From Polycladospora coralii (lineage in GTDB: Bacteria > Bacillota > Bacilli > Thermoactinomycetales > Thermoactinomycetaceae), in contig NZ_JACXAG020000001.1 in NCBI RefSeq assembly GCF_014773435.2, positions 682,001 through 746,000 of the forward strand: 64,000 nucleotides of DNA, read 5' to 3'. Each line of letters begins with the position of its first letter. Position 1 is the first letter of the stretch. The notes beneath the pieces were generated by a model. That model saw only the letters and a list, made by a program, of their open reading frames with translations. It searched no databases and was not told the DNA's origin. Below are positions 26,629-34,873 of the stretch, piece by piece. The position numbers and the translations under genes are program-made.

Positions 26629-26778
26629 TCCACAGTAAGAATAGCTTTTAATGAAATGATGAGAAACAGACTAACCCCGAATGTACTTATCCCACTGAAC
26701 ACAATTAGATGAGCAATTGATAACCACTTCAAAGCGAGGAAAAATTCAACAATCCCCCTCTTCGCATGCCATTAAGAT

Positions 26779-27195
26779 TTATAACCGATGTATCTTCAAT
26801 AACGATAGGATCGTACCTGAAACTGACGCTGGTGCCGTAACCGTTACGGTTCTTTTTCCCCGATTCACCAAACGAATGATACTGAAAGCGGGTACTGTAA
26901 TATTGTTATAGCCAATTAATTGGTCAATCTCATCTTTACTTTCAGCATATCTTCGCGTAATCGCTCCCCGATTAATATTTAATTCTATAACGACAGGAGC
27001 AGATGATATCGCTTGCACAATCCAGTCAATTTGATATGTCCCTGAACGCGTTGTAATTAAAGCATCTATTTCACCTAAACGATTTCGGTTTACAAATACT
27101 CCCTGTTGATTACCTACATTTGTGAAAGTTAATACTTCGTTAGGAGAAAAACTTTTGGTATTTTTGCGAAAGACATCAGCAGAAACGGATTGCAT
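26779..27195 (-). CDS. Hypothetical jelly-roll-like spore-surface protein
   Basis: This 138-residue protein has no signal peptide or membrane helix. It is rich in beta-strand segments alternating with turns ('VLTFTNVGNQQGVFVNRN', 'YQIDWIVQAISSAPVVIELNIN', 'ITVPAFSIIRLVNRGKRTVTVTAP', 'GTILSLLKI'). The pattern recalls the C-terminal trimerising jelly-roll of BclA-like exosporium proteins, but there is no collagen-like region and I do not recognise a named family. ATG 27195 is chosen because GGAGGGAG lies ten bases upstream. The frame's extension to TTG 27228 would overlap that site. Confidence 0.55.
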   Translation of the reverse strand: MQSVSADVFRKNTKSFSPNEVLTFTNVGNQQGVFVNRNRLGEIDALITTRSGTYQIDWIVQAISSAPVVIELNINRGAITRRYAESKDEIDQLIGYNNITVPAFSIIRLVNRGKRTVTVTAPASVSGTILSLLKIHRL

Positions 27196-27292
27196 ATTTA
27201 ACAATCTCCCTCCTCGATGCGAAAACAAAAAACTTTGTTTGTCTCATTAATTAATATATTCATATTTTCATAATATGATTGTACTCATTACA

Positions 27293-27343
27293 AAAAAACA
27301 CTTGTAGCTGTCTCTTCAACAAATGTGAAGAGACAGCTACAAG
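27293..27343 (-). terminator. Strong hairpin, minus-strand terminator
   Basis: A perfect 18-bp stem (27301-27318 with 27326-27343, seven-base loop) is followed on the minus strand by seven T residues. It is the second of two minus-strand terminators downstream of the histidine kinase operon and would shield the gene at 26779-27195 from read-through. Confidence 0.75.
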
Positions 27344-27352
27344 TAAACACGT

Positions 27353-27368
27353 TTCAGCCAAGGCTGAA
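27353..27368. repeat. Short palindrome shared with 39881
   Basis: TTCAGCCAAGGCTGAA forms a 7-bp palindrome with a two-base centre. The 18-base string GTTTCAGCCAAGGCTGAA (27351-27368) recurs exactly at 39881-39898, where the palindrome is longer. Confidence 0.5.
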
Positions 27369-27444
27369 GGTCTTTGAGTACGCTAGGAGACAACGAGGGA
27401 ATAGCCTCTTTTTGAATTATATAGCGCACGCCATTTGCATATCA

Positions 27445-27477
27445 TAAAAAACGATCTGTCTTTTTGGGACAGATCGT
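27445..27477 (-). terminator. Terminator of the msr/two-component operon
   Basis: A perfect 10-bp stem (ACGATCTGTC 27451-27460 with GACAGATCGT 27468-27477) is followed on the minus strand by TTTTTT. It lies about 120 bases after the histidine kinase stop. Confidence 0.8.
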
Positions 27478-27599
27478 CGTATCCTCTAATCTTAAGCAAT
27501 GCTGCTAGTATCGATGGTTCAGTCTCATCCGTGTAGTAATGTCCACTCAAAATACACTTTCGATATTCCCCATCATTCTTCTTTTTCCTATCCACTCTA

Positions 27600-28646
27600 T
27601 CACGCTAATGGAATGGTAAACCAAAACTCACTCCCTTGTCGCTGATTTTCGGGTTTGCGCACGCCGATTTCTCCTCCGTGTAGCTCGACAACAGATTTGG
27701 CGATCGCTAAACCTAGTCCTGATCCTCCCGATTCTTTGTTTCTAGACAAGTCCGTTCGATAAAAACGTTCGAAGATCCGATCCTGATCTGTTATCGCTAC
27801 GCCTTCACCTTCGTCACGAACAACCACTTCGATTTTTTGTTCACTTTCATACATTTGAATCAAGATTTGAATGATTCCATTAGGTGGTGAGTGACGGATT
27901 GCATTTTGCAGAAGATTACCGATCACGCGTATGATTTTATTCGGCATCATATACAAAAAAGGAAGCTGTTCAGGCACCTTGACTTGCAAGTCAATCTTTT
28001 TCTCTTGTATCACAACAGTATGAGCATCTAATACTTCTAACAAGATACTTTCTAGGTCAGCTCGTATGGGCTCAAAACGCTCCTGACCCGCTTCTAGCTT
28101 AGATAGTTCAAATAAATCATGGATCAAACTACTTAACCGCTCTATTTCTTTGAGACTTGTCGTAAAGTAGCGTTCTCTAGTTTCCTGATCTTTTATCAAA
28201 TCATCTTGTAGCGCTTCAAGCATCGATTGTACAACTGCGATAGGTGTTCTTAAGTCATGAGAGACATTCGCAATCAATTCCCTTCTAGCACGCTCTCCAT
28301 CCTCTAGTTGCTGAAAGCTTTGGTTTAATTTACGTCCCATTTGTGTAAAAGCAACTTCCAAATCACGAAACTCTTGAGGTCCACGCTCACTTACACGTAT
28401 TTCTGAAAAATCACGTCGGCTGATCTGATTCGTCACACGCATCAATTGTTCAATCGACTTTTGAATCGGTAATGTCATAAGCCAGTAGGCGATGATTGAG
28501 ACCAAAACGGCGATGAAAGCAATACTGATAAAAAAACGTACTTGCTCAAAAGTTAACACCATCTGGACATAGCAGACAATAAGCGCAGCAATCATAATGC
28601 CATGACACAGTAAATTAATGATGATCAGCTGATGACGTAGTCTCAT
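27600..28646 (-). CDS. Sensor histidine kinase
   Basis: This 348-residue kinase has two N-terminal transmembrane helices (about residues 7-29 and 37-58) separated by only about eight residues. It therefore has almost no extracytoplasmic sensor and resembles intramembrane-sensing kinases. HAMP (about 59-112) and HisKA ('ELIANVSHDLRTPIAVVQSML', phospho-His in HDLRTP) follow. The HATPase domain shows N ('IGNLLQNAIRHSPP'), G1 ('VRDEGEGVA'), F ('IFERFYR') and G2 ('GGSGLGLAIAKSV') boxes. Its start overlaps the response regulator stop by four bases. It is the last gene of the msrA-msrB-flavoprotein-TVP38-RR-HK operon, so its signal probably concerns envelope redox or membrane state. Confidence 0.93.
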   Translation of the reverse strand: MRLRHQLIIINLLCHGIMIAALIVCYVQMVLTFEQVRFFISIAFIAVLVSIIAYWLMTLPIQKSIEQLMRVTNQISRRDFSEIRVSERGPQEFRDLEVAFTQMGRKLNQSFQQLEDGERARRELIANVSHDLRTPIAVVQSMLEALQDDLIKDQETRERYFTTSLKEIERLSSLIHDLFELSKLEAGQERFEPIRADLESILLEVLDAHTVVIQEKKIDLQVKVPEQLPFLYMMPNKIIRVIGNLLQNAIRHSPPNGIIQILIQMYESEQKIEVVVRDEGEGVAITDQDRIFERFYRTDLSRNKESGGSGLGLAIAKSVVELHGGEIGVRKPENQRQGSEFWFTIPLA

Positions 28647-29353
28647 AGCTCCTCTCCTTCAGTTGGTTCAAACCGATATCCAATCCCCCACACCGTGTGC
28701 ACCCACCTCGGTTTAGAAGGATTTTGCTCTAATTTCTCACGTAGACGACTAACAATCACAGTTACCACATTGCGATCTCCTTCATAGGTACTTCCCCAAA
28801 TACGATCCAATAATTGCATTCTAGAGAAAACTTGTCTAGGATGCTGTGCTAATAGTAAAAGCAGATCAAACTCTTTCACAGTCAGCTCCAATTCATTGCC
28901 ATATACTTCAACACGCCGCGTAGCCATATCGATTTTCAGATCTGGATATTGAAGAATTTGCGATGAAGTAGAAGGATTGCTCATCGTTTTCATTCGTCGT
29001 AGTATAACTTGGACGCGTAATACAAGCTCCCGTGGTGAGAAGGGCTTAGTTAAATAATCGTCTGCTCCGATCGTCAGTCCCAAGATACGATCCCGTTCTT
29101 CGCCACGTGCTGTCAACATCATGATCGGAACATCAGAGTGCAGGCGAATCTCTTCACATAATTGCCAACCATCTTTTTCTGGCATCATTAAATCTAAGAT
29201 CACTAAGTCCGGTTTATGATGCAAAAAAGCATGCAATCCTTCTACACCATTTATGGCTGCATAAACCTCATAGCCTTCTCGCTCCAAGTAACGCTTACAA
29301 ACCTCACGAATACTCGATTCATCTTCTATCATTAAAATACGCGCTTTGGTCAT
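28643..29353 (-). CDS. OmpR/PhoB-type response regulator
   Basis: This 236-residue protein has a receiver domain ('ARILMIEDESSIREVCKRYL', phospho-acceptor Asp in 'PDLVILDLMMPEKDG', Thr and Lys in 'MLTARGEE' and 'DDYLTKPFSPREL'). A winged-helix DNA-binding domain follows ('ELTVKEFDLLLLLAQHPRQVFSRMQLLDRIWG...NVVTVIVSRLREKLE...GIGYRFE'). ATG 29353 has AAAGGAGG ten bases upstream. An in-frame ATG at 29374 overlaps the preceding gene's stop. It pairs with the kinase encoded immediately downstream. Confidence 0.94.
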   Translation of the reverse strand: MTKARILMIEDESSIREVCKRYLEREGYEVYAAINGVEGLHAFLHHKPDLVILDLMMPEKDGWQLCEEIRLHSDVPIMMLTARGEERDRILGLTIGADDYLTKPFSPRELVLRVQVILRRMKTMSNPSTSSQILQYPDLKIDMATRRVEVYGNELELTVKEFDLLLLLAQHPRQVFSRMQLLDRIWGSTYEGDRNVVTVIVSRLREKLEQNPSKPRWVHTVWGIGYRFEPTEGEEL

Positions 29354-29370
29354 CCGGTTTTCTCCTCCTT

Positions 29371-30027
29371 TCATTCATCTTCATCTTTCTTCGTTCTCCA
29401 CTTCTTATATATCAATGGGGTAATGGATAGCAACACCACAAAGCCAACCGCTACAAAAAAAGTAGGTGAAAAAATGTGATGTAGGGATGAACCCAGGTAG
29501 TTAAAAGCAAATGCTCCCGGTATAATGCCTATTGTAGTAGCAATTGCATAATCTCGAAAGCGAATTTTGGTAAGACCTGCACCATAATTGATGACATCAA
29601 AGGGAACAAGAGGTACTAATCTTAAAAATAATATCGTTCGAAAACCGTATTTATCTGCTTGAGCCTCGAAGGATTGCAATCTCTTTCCTATTAACTTACG
29701 TACTGTATCTCTACCTAACCATCTTGAGATGCCAAATGCAAGATAAGCGCCTAATGAAGCGCCAATTAAATCGTATAATGTACCCCAAAACGGTCCAAAT
29801 GTGAGTCCTCCTGTTAGCGTTAAGATCAGCGCTGGAAAGAAAAACAGTGGACGAACCGCATATAAGAAGATATATAGTATAGGAGCCCACACCCCAAATG
29901 AGAGAATGAAGGCCTGAATTTTATCAGGTGTAAATTGGGTCAAATCAAAATACTGCAACACAAATACGCCTACTCCAATAATGAACAACCATATAACCAA
30001 TTTTAAGTTATTCCTTTTCATTTTCAT
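29371..30027 (-). CDS. TVP38/TMEM64 family membrane protein
   Basis: This 218-residue protein is of the SNARE-associated/VTT (DedA-like) fold. It has an N-terminal helix (about residues 10-25), 'FGVWAPILYIFLYAVRPLFFFPALILTLTGGLTFGPFWGTLYDLIGASLGAYLAFGISRWLGRD' with the family's re-entrant G-rich segment, 'FRTILFLRLVPLVPFDVINYGAGLTKIRFRDYAIATTIGIIPGAF' and a final helix. The family is implicated in lipid scrambling or transport. It starts three bases after the flavoprotein stop. TVP38 genes are often next to mercuric-reductase-like flavoproteins, but the joint role is unsettled. Confidence 0.9.
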   Translation of the reverse strand: MKMKRNNLKLVIWLFIIGVGVFVLQYFDLTQFTPDKIQAFILSFGVWAPILYIFLYAVRPLFFFPALILTLTGGLTFGPFWGTLYDLIGASLGAYLAFGISRWLGRDTVRKLIGKRLQSFEAQADKYGFRTILFLRLVPLVPFDVINYGAGLTKIRFRDYAIATTIGIIPGAFAFNYLGSSLHHIFSPTFFVAVGFVVLLSITPLIYKKWRTKKDEDE

Positions 30028-30030
30028 CCC

Positions 30031-31458
30031 TCATCTAAACCACCGCACATATCGTGCAATCCATTTCGTTATTTTACTCGAAAACAGTTTATCTCTCCAG
30101 AATAAATCAGCCGTTTTTTGCAAGGCACCTGTCCGCGCTGGATAGGGATGAATCACTTGTGATAAATCCCCAATTTTATGACCATATCGCTTCGCAAACA
30201 CAATCTCTTGCATCCAATCTCCCGCATCAGAGCCGACCGCGTGTGCTCCTAATATCACACCACGCTTGTCGGTAATTATTTTGACAAGTCCCGCCTCCGC
30301 TTGTTCTGTTATAAAACGATCCGCTTCAGCTAGTGTCGTTTTGTAAACCTGAATTTTGGTATCTTTCTGTCTGGCTTCTCTTTCTGTCATTCCTAGATGA
30401 AAAACTTGCGGATCCGTATAAGTAACCCACGGGAGATGTTGATAGTTTATTTTACGTCGCAAGCCCAGCACTGCATTTGAAACAACCAGTTTCCCCTCTT
30501 CCCCGGCTGCATGTGTGAAAGCAAACTTGCCAATCACATCCCCAACCGCATAAACATGCTTCAAGGTGGTTTGCAAGCGGTCATTCACCACAATTACGCC
30601 TCGTTCGGTCTGAATCCCCACCGAATCTAAATTTAATGCTTCAATATTGGGGGTTCGTCCTGTAGCAACGAGTATATCTGTAACCGCAATCTTCTTTTCT
30701 TTGCCTTGGTGAATCATCACCACTTGTTTCGCTTCTTTCGTCACGCTAACTTCTTTTATTTCAGCACCCGTAAAAATCTGAATTCCTTCCTCTTTTAATG
30801 TTTTCATGACAGGAGGAATGCAATCCTCATCATCATGGATCAAGATTGATGGGGCCATTTCCACAACTGTGACTTGACTTCCAAAACGAGCAAAGGCTTG
30901 AGCGTATTCTAATCCAATGGGCCCTCCCCCGATGACAAGCAAGGACTTCGGTGTTTGTGACCGTTTTAGAATGGTTTCGTTGGTCTCATATCCTGCTTCC
31001 CGTAAACCTTGAATTGGCGGAATAAAAGGACGCGCTCCCGTTGCGATCACAATACGTTTACCATATATTTTTTCAGAACCATCAATTATCATTTCATGTT
31101 TACCAGCGAAGCTGCCACGTCCATCATAATAATCGATCCCCATATCGATGAAACGCTGTGGATCATCATGTTTTTGAATGGTTTGGATCGCTCGCTCAAG
31201 TCGAGCTTTAGCTTCTTTAAACTCAGGTTTTCCTTCCGTCTTAAGCCCAAATTCACCAGCCGATTTCGCCGTATAGATAAGTTTTGACGAATGAATGAAA
31301 GATTTCGTTGGCACACATCCAGTCCACAAGCAATCTCCACCCAAAGGACCAGGATCGATTAAGGCCACTTTAGCCCCAAAGCTCGCTGCACCCGCAGCCG
31401 CGACGAGGCCCCCTGCACCACCACCTAATACAATCAGGTCATATTTTTTCATCTTCAT
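30031..31458 (-). CDS. Mercuric-reductase-like FAD disulfide oxidoreductase
   Basis: This 475-residue group I pyridine-nucleotide disulfide oxidoreductase has the FAD motif '[19 protein letters not shown]', the redox-active pair in '[15 protein letters not shown]' (Cys-x4-Cys), and the NAD motif '[21 protein letters not shown]'. It also has '[20 protein letters not shown]' and a dimerisation domain ending in '[23 protein letters not shown]'. It lacks the N-terminal HMA domain and C-terminal Cys pair of true mercuric reductase, so Hg reduction is unlikely. A basic, aromatic C-terminus ('[13 protein letters not shown]') may bind membrane. It overlaps the msrB stop by four bases. Confidence 0.88.
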   Translation of the reverse strand: MKMKKYDLIVLGGGAGGLVAAAGAASFGAKVALIDPGPLGGDCLWTGCVPTKSFIHSSKLIYTAKSAGEFGLKTEGKPEFKEAKARLERAIQTIQKHDDPQRFIDMGIDYYDGRGSFAGKHEMIIDGSEKIYGKRIVIATGARPFIPPIQGLREAGYETNETILKRSQTPKSLLVIGGGPIGLEYAQAFARFGSQVTVVEMAPSILIHDDEDCIPPVMKTLKEEGIQIFTGAEIKEVSVTKEAKQVVMIHQGKEKKIAVTDILVATGRTPNIEALNLDSVGIQTERGVIVVNDRLQTTLKHVYAVGDVIGKFAFTHAAGEEGKLVVSNAVLGLRRKINYQHLPWVTYTDPQVFHLGMTEREARQKDTKIQVYKTTLAEADRFITEQAEAGLVKIITDKRGVILGAHAVGSDAGDWMQEIVFAKRYGHKIGDLSQVIHPYPARTGALQKTADLFWRDKLFSSKITKWIARYVRWFR

Positions 31459-31994
31459 AATCCCCCTTGTTTAAACAAAGATGTAAATTCTCCGTATCCT
31501 TCATCTTCTAACTCTGCTAAGGGTACAAACCGCAGTGCGGCTGAATTGATACAATAACGTCTTCCTGTTGGTGCAGGACCATCATCAAAAACATGACCAA
31601 GATGGGAGTCCGCTTTTACACTTCGCACCTCCGTCCGTATCATTCCAAAACCAAAGTCTTCCACTTCAACCACAGCATCCTCCGTTATCGGTTTTGTAAA
31701 ACTGGGCCATCCAGTGCCTGATTCATACTTATCTAATGAGGTAAATAAAGGTTCACCCGATACAATATCTACATATAGTCCTTCTTCCTTGTGATTCCAA
31801 TATACATTTTGAAAAGCTGGTTCTGTTCCATTTTTCTGAGTCACTTTATACTGTAATGCTGTAAGCTGCTCCTTCTCTGCATGATAGGGATCTGCTACTT
31901 GCTCCTGAATCATTTCTGTATCAAGTCTACAACCTGAGAGTAGCAAACCGATAACAGTAAGTACAATCACACCTTTCATGGGAAATTCACGCAT
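31455..31994 (-). CDS. msrB: Lipoprotein methionine-R-sulfoxide reductase MsrB
   Basis: This 179-residue protein has a lipoprotein signal peptide with lipobox 'LLLSGC', then an MsrB domain with '[13 protein letters not shown]', 'DIVSGEPLF', '[12 protein letters not shown]', '[12 protein letters not shown]' and the catalytic '[12 protein letters not shown]'. It reduces methionine-R-sulfoxide outside the membrane. The zinc-binding CxxC pairs and the resolving Cys (usually SGCGWPSF, here SGTGWPSF) are missing, leaving one catalytic Cys plus the lipidated one. Regeneration must therefore use another thiol partner. ATG 31994 fits the GGATGGAG site best. It overlaps the flavoprotein gene. Confidence 0.92.
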   Translation of the reverse strand: MREFPMKGVIVLTVIGLLLSGCRLDTEMIQEQVADPYHAEKEQLTALQYKVTQKNGTEPAFQNVYWNHKEEGLYVDIVSGEPLFTSLDKYESGTGWPSFTKPITEDAVVEVEDFGFGMIRTEVRSVKADSHLGHVFDDGPAPTGRRYCINSAALRFVPLAELEDEGYGEFTSLFKQGGL

Positions 31995-32023
31995 GAGTCT
32001 CCATCCTTTCATTCCAAACCATA

Positions 32024-32686
32024 TTATCTTTCATCCTGCCAAACCTCGTCCAAATACTGATCTCTCCCCGAGTTCTTTCGATATATTTGGTATTGAAATG
32101 TATTCTTTTTATAATAATCTTGATGATATTCTTCAGCTCTATAAAAAGTATCCGCCGCACGAATTTCCGTGACTAACGACATAGAGAACCTATCTGATAA
32201 AGCCAGTTCTTTTTTTGATTTTTCTGCTGCCATTTTTTGTGATGCATGATGATAAAAAATGGCTGTGGTATAGGATGATCCACGATCCACAAACTGACCA
32301 GACGGATCTGTGGGATCAATTTGTCGCCAATATACATCAAGTAACTCTTCATAGGAAACCTGGCTAGGATCATAAATTACTTGTACAGCTTCTACATGAC
32401 CCGTATCGCCTAAAGTTACTTGTTTGTATGTCGGATTTGGTGTTGTGCCACCTGTATATCCCGAAACTACGCTTTTAACACCTGCTAGCTTTTCAAAAGG
32501 AGGTTCCATGCACCAGAAACACCCCCCTGCGAAAGTAGCTACTTCCTTCATCTCACTATCTACATCTACTTGAAGTTCAACACTACCTGTTGACTTGTAT
32601 AACAAACTATTTATTGATTTTACGCCTATAAATAAAAGAATAAAAGCACCTATGACATATACGCCTCTTTTTAACCATTTCTTCAT
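32024..32686 (-). CDS. msrA: Membrane-anchored methionine-S-sulfoxide reductase MsrA
   Basis: This 220-residue protein has a single N-terminal membrane anchor ('[18 protein letters not shown]', about residues 7-25), then an MsrA domain with catalytic '[21 protein letters not shown]', '[18 protein letters not shown]', '[12 protein letters not shown]' and 'YHQDYYKKN'. It reduces methionine-S-sulfoxide, here on the extracytoplasmic face. It is the first gene of the operon with msrB 29 bases downstream. ATG 32686 was chosen because it starts the membrane anchor. The spacing to GGGAGGG is long (about 15), and TTG 32689 is an alternative. Confidence 0.93.
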   Translation of the reverse strand: MKKWLKRGVYVIGAFILLFIGVKSINSLLYKSTGSVELQVDVDSEMKEVATFAGGCFWCMEPPFEKLAGVKSVVSGYTGGTTPNPTYKQVTLGDTGHVEAVQVIYDPSQVSYEELLDVYWRQIDPTDPSGQFVDRGSSYTTAIFYHHASQKMAAEKSKKELALSDRFSMSLVTEIRAADTFYRAEEYHQDYYKKNTFQYQIYRKNSGRDQYLDEVWQDER

Positions 32687-32813
32687 CAAAATCGATACAC
32701 GCCCTCCCACATAAATCGTTAAATAAATAGGTTGCATTTATGATACAAAATGGATCTATCATAGTGATGCAAAATGTATTGCAAAAGTCTTGCATTTCTT
32801 AACACAACAAAAA

Positions 32814-32840
32814 CGCTCTCTATTTTCCAATAGAAGAGCG
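32814..32840 (-). terminator. Terminator upstream of msrA
   Basis: A stem CGCTCTCTATT/AATAGAAGAGCG with one bulge is followed on the minus strand by GTTTTTGTTG. It terminates the membrane-protein gene at 32872-33279. Confidence 0.7.
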
Positions 32841-32871
32841 GCTTCTTCAAATGATGCTGATATTTTTCAAA

Positions 32872-33279
32872 CTATCTTTTCTTACCACTTGATAGATATA
32901 CAACCATCATACTAATCAAAAAAGCGCATACACTTACGATGAATGAGAGTAATGCAACAAGAGATCCCAACACTTCCATAGAATGCGGAGATGTATTCAT
33001 AAGCGCATACAACGAAAAGAGCCCGATGATTAAGAAAAAGCTATTTCCTCCTAGTGCTACCAATAGTCTCTCTTTTTTACGCCCACTAAATTGCCGGCCC
33101 ATTTTCATCCACAACCAAATATAAGCAACAACACTTATACCCCCGATAAAAACTGGCATAACAGCGAAATTAAAATAGGCAGTAAGATAGAAAAAAGCTA
33201 AGGTTAAACCATAAACCACAACATTGAGTAGGAAAAGCTTAATGATAAACATCCTATTTTGTCCTTTTAACTGTGACAA
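32872..33279 (-). CDS. Four-helix membrane protein, unknown
   Basis: This 135-residue protein begins at TTG behind a GGGATAGGG site. It has four hydrophobic segments (about residues 12-32, 40-57, 73-92 and 101-128) with a basic loop 'KMGRQFSGRKKERL' in the middle and a basic C-terminus. I do not recognise a family. It has its own terminator and is divergent from the gene at 33518. Confidence 0.6.
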   Translation of the reverse strand: MSQLKGQNRMFIIKLFLLNVVVYGLTLAFFYLTAYFNFAVMPVFIGGISVVAYIWLWMKMGRQFSGRKKERLLVALGGNSFFLIIGLFSLYALMNTSPHSMEVLGSLVALLSFIVSVCAFLISMMVVYLSSGKKR

Positions 33280-33462
33280 CCCTATCCCGCCTTTACTTTA
33301 AAAAGATTAAGAATTGAATTATACATTTATTATAACTTGTGAAAGCACTATTTGAATAAATTAATAATGGTATTTTTACCCATCTAGTAATAATTAGCAG
33401 ATACAAGCTCTTTTCTTATTCCATCCATCTATTTTTGTAATATTAAGTCGAACTAACAAATC

Positions 33463-33490
33463 TTTACAAAACATGTGAAGATGGTATACT
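33463..33490 (+). promoter_or_regulatory. Sigma-A-type promoter
   Basis: TTTACA (33463-33468), a 16-base spacer and TATACT (33485-33490) lie 28 bases upstream of the start codon at 33518, with GGAGGG between. Confidence 0.6.
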
Positions 33491-33517
33491 AGTTTTATTT
33501 GAATTTGGAGGGTATTT

Positions 33518-34825
33518 ATGAAACGTATTATAGGAATTATAGCTTTATTGGTACTCATTAGCGGTGGAATCTATTGGTACCTATCTATGGACAAACCAAA
33601 GATTTCTGATACAAAAAAAGAAGATGAATCCCTAGTTACTGAAATCACTCTTGTATTTAAAACCCTAGACGGAAAGCGGACAGGTGCCAACTTTAATCTG
33701 AAATGGGGAGATAAGGATAGTTGGAGAAATGAAACAGCTCCATATCCTGGGGATGAGTTTAAAGATCAGGATGGTAAATATACAACTCTTTTCTCAGATA
33801 GATTAGATCTAATCGTATATTATCGAGGACAGGAGTATCAATACAACTTTGAAGGAAATGGAAAATCTTTATATAAAGAGATTATACTTCCTCATACTTC
33901 ACTCTGGTCTCATGTAAAGACAGAGCCCGAAAAAAAGATAACTACTAAAAAAGAAGTGATACAATTAGCTGATTATCCATTAAAACAAAAAGAGCAGCCC
34001 TTTTGCGATCCGAATGCATGTGAAGAAATCGGCAATAAAATGCTTACTAAAATCAAAAAGAAACATGGGAACATCTTAGATGTTTATACCAGCTATTCTA
34101 GTAATAAAGAGTATAAGCAACTGGGGATGTATGAAATTGAAAACTTAGCACTCGTTCCCGAACCCCTAGATATAGACCAAAATGACGATTGGCAACAAGT
34201 GAAAGATCCCCCCCAAAAAATAGAACAGCTTTGGAACTTCTGGAATTCCATCATCCCTGAAAAACATGCACATAAATTAGATAATCTCTATTTTTTTGCC
34301 TATGAAGATTATTTAACCGAGTTGAATTACGATCAATATGGTTGGGGTTTGGGAATGAATATCTCCCCTTCATTTAATAAAAAAGCTTATATTAATTCTT
34401 TTATATACCAGCTTGGTGAAATTATTTCAAGTTATGAAGATTCCATTGAATATGTTGCAACGGATAACTGTAAAAATTATTATTATAGGTATTGGTCTGG
34501 TTGTAGCTATGAGGACTCATATATTAACCAATTCTATCAAGCTTATTGGAAAGATATAGAGAAGCCTTGGAGTTTCTTGGATACTATTAATAATACAGAG
34601 CATCGCTTACAATTTTATAAAAATCATCAGTCCGAGTTTTTAAATGAATTTGCAACTCAGGATGCCGTTTCAGATATGATGGAATCCTTCTCATACTTTA
34701 TATTTAATCCTCCACCAAAGGAATTGAACAAAATATCGAACCAAAAAATCGCCTTTTTTTATCAGTATCCTGAACTAGTTGAGTTACGGGCTGAGATATT
34801 AACCAACATTGATGAAAATTTATAG
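33518..34825 (+). CDS. Secreted metallopeptidase-like protein, active site lost
   Basis: This 435-residue protein has one N-terminal membrane anchor (about residues 4-22) and an extracellular body. Residues 270-430 follow, as I recall it, the layout of a family of putative zinc metallopeptidases in Gram-positive lipoproteins: a Cys pair ('NCKNYYYRYWSGC'), 'EDSYINQFYQAYWKDI', 'FATQDAVSDMMESFSYFI' and 'QKIAFFYQYPELVELR'. Where such proteins carry a HExxH helix, this one reads 'SFIYQLGEII', and the usual ED-x-AES segment is 'SDMMES'. It is therefore probably catalytically dead, used for binding. GGAGGG precedes the ATG. The call is by remembered pattern, not alignment. Confidence 0.6.
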   Translation: MKRIIGIIALLVLISGGIYWYLSMDKPKISDTKKEDESLVTEITLVFKTLDGKRTGANFNLKWGDKDSWRNETAPYPGDEFKDQDGKYTTLFSDRLDLIVYYRGQEYQYNFEGNGKSLYKEIILPHTSLWSHVKTEPEKKITTKKEVIQLADYPLKQKEQPFCDPNACEEIGNKMLTKIKKKHGNILDVYTSYSSNKEYKQLGMYEIENLALVPEPLDIDQNDDWQQVKDPPQKIEQLWNFWNSIIPEKHAHKLDNLYFFAYEDYLTELNYDQYGWGLGMNISPSFNKKAYINSFIYQLGEIISSYEDSIEYVATDNCKNYYYRYWSGCSYEDSYINQFYQAYWKDIEKPWSFLDTINNTEHRLQFYKNHQSEFLNEFATQDAVSDMMESFSYFIFNPPPKELNKISNQKIAFFYQYPELVELRAEILTNIDENL

Positions 34826-34828
34826 ATA

Positions 34829-34863
34829 AAAAATGCTCTCTGAAATATGAGAGCATTTTTTTG
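34829..34863. terminator. Bidirectional terminator
   Basis: A 10-bp stem (AAATGCTCTC 34831-34840 with GAGAGCATTT 34849-34858) is flanked by A- and T-runs on the two sides. It serves the plus-strand gene ending at 34825 and the minus-strand lipoprotein gene ending at 34874. Confidence 0.85.
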
Positions 34864-34873
34864 TAGTTATGGG

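Noticed and set aside
27383-27595. Possible 70-residue gene after the histidine kinase
   Set aside because: The frame runs straight through a perfect terminator hairpin with T6 (27445-27477), starts at GTG without a clear RBS, and its translation resembles no family.
30031-31458. True mercuric reductase and a mer operon
   Set aside because: The flavoprotein lacks the HMA domain and the C-terminal vicinal Cys pair, and no merR, merT or merP is nearby.
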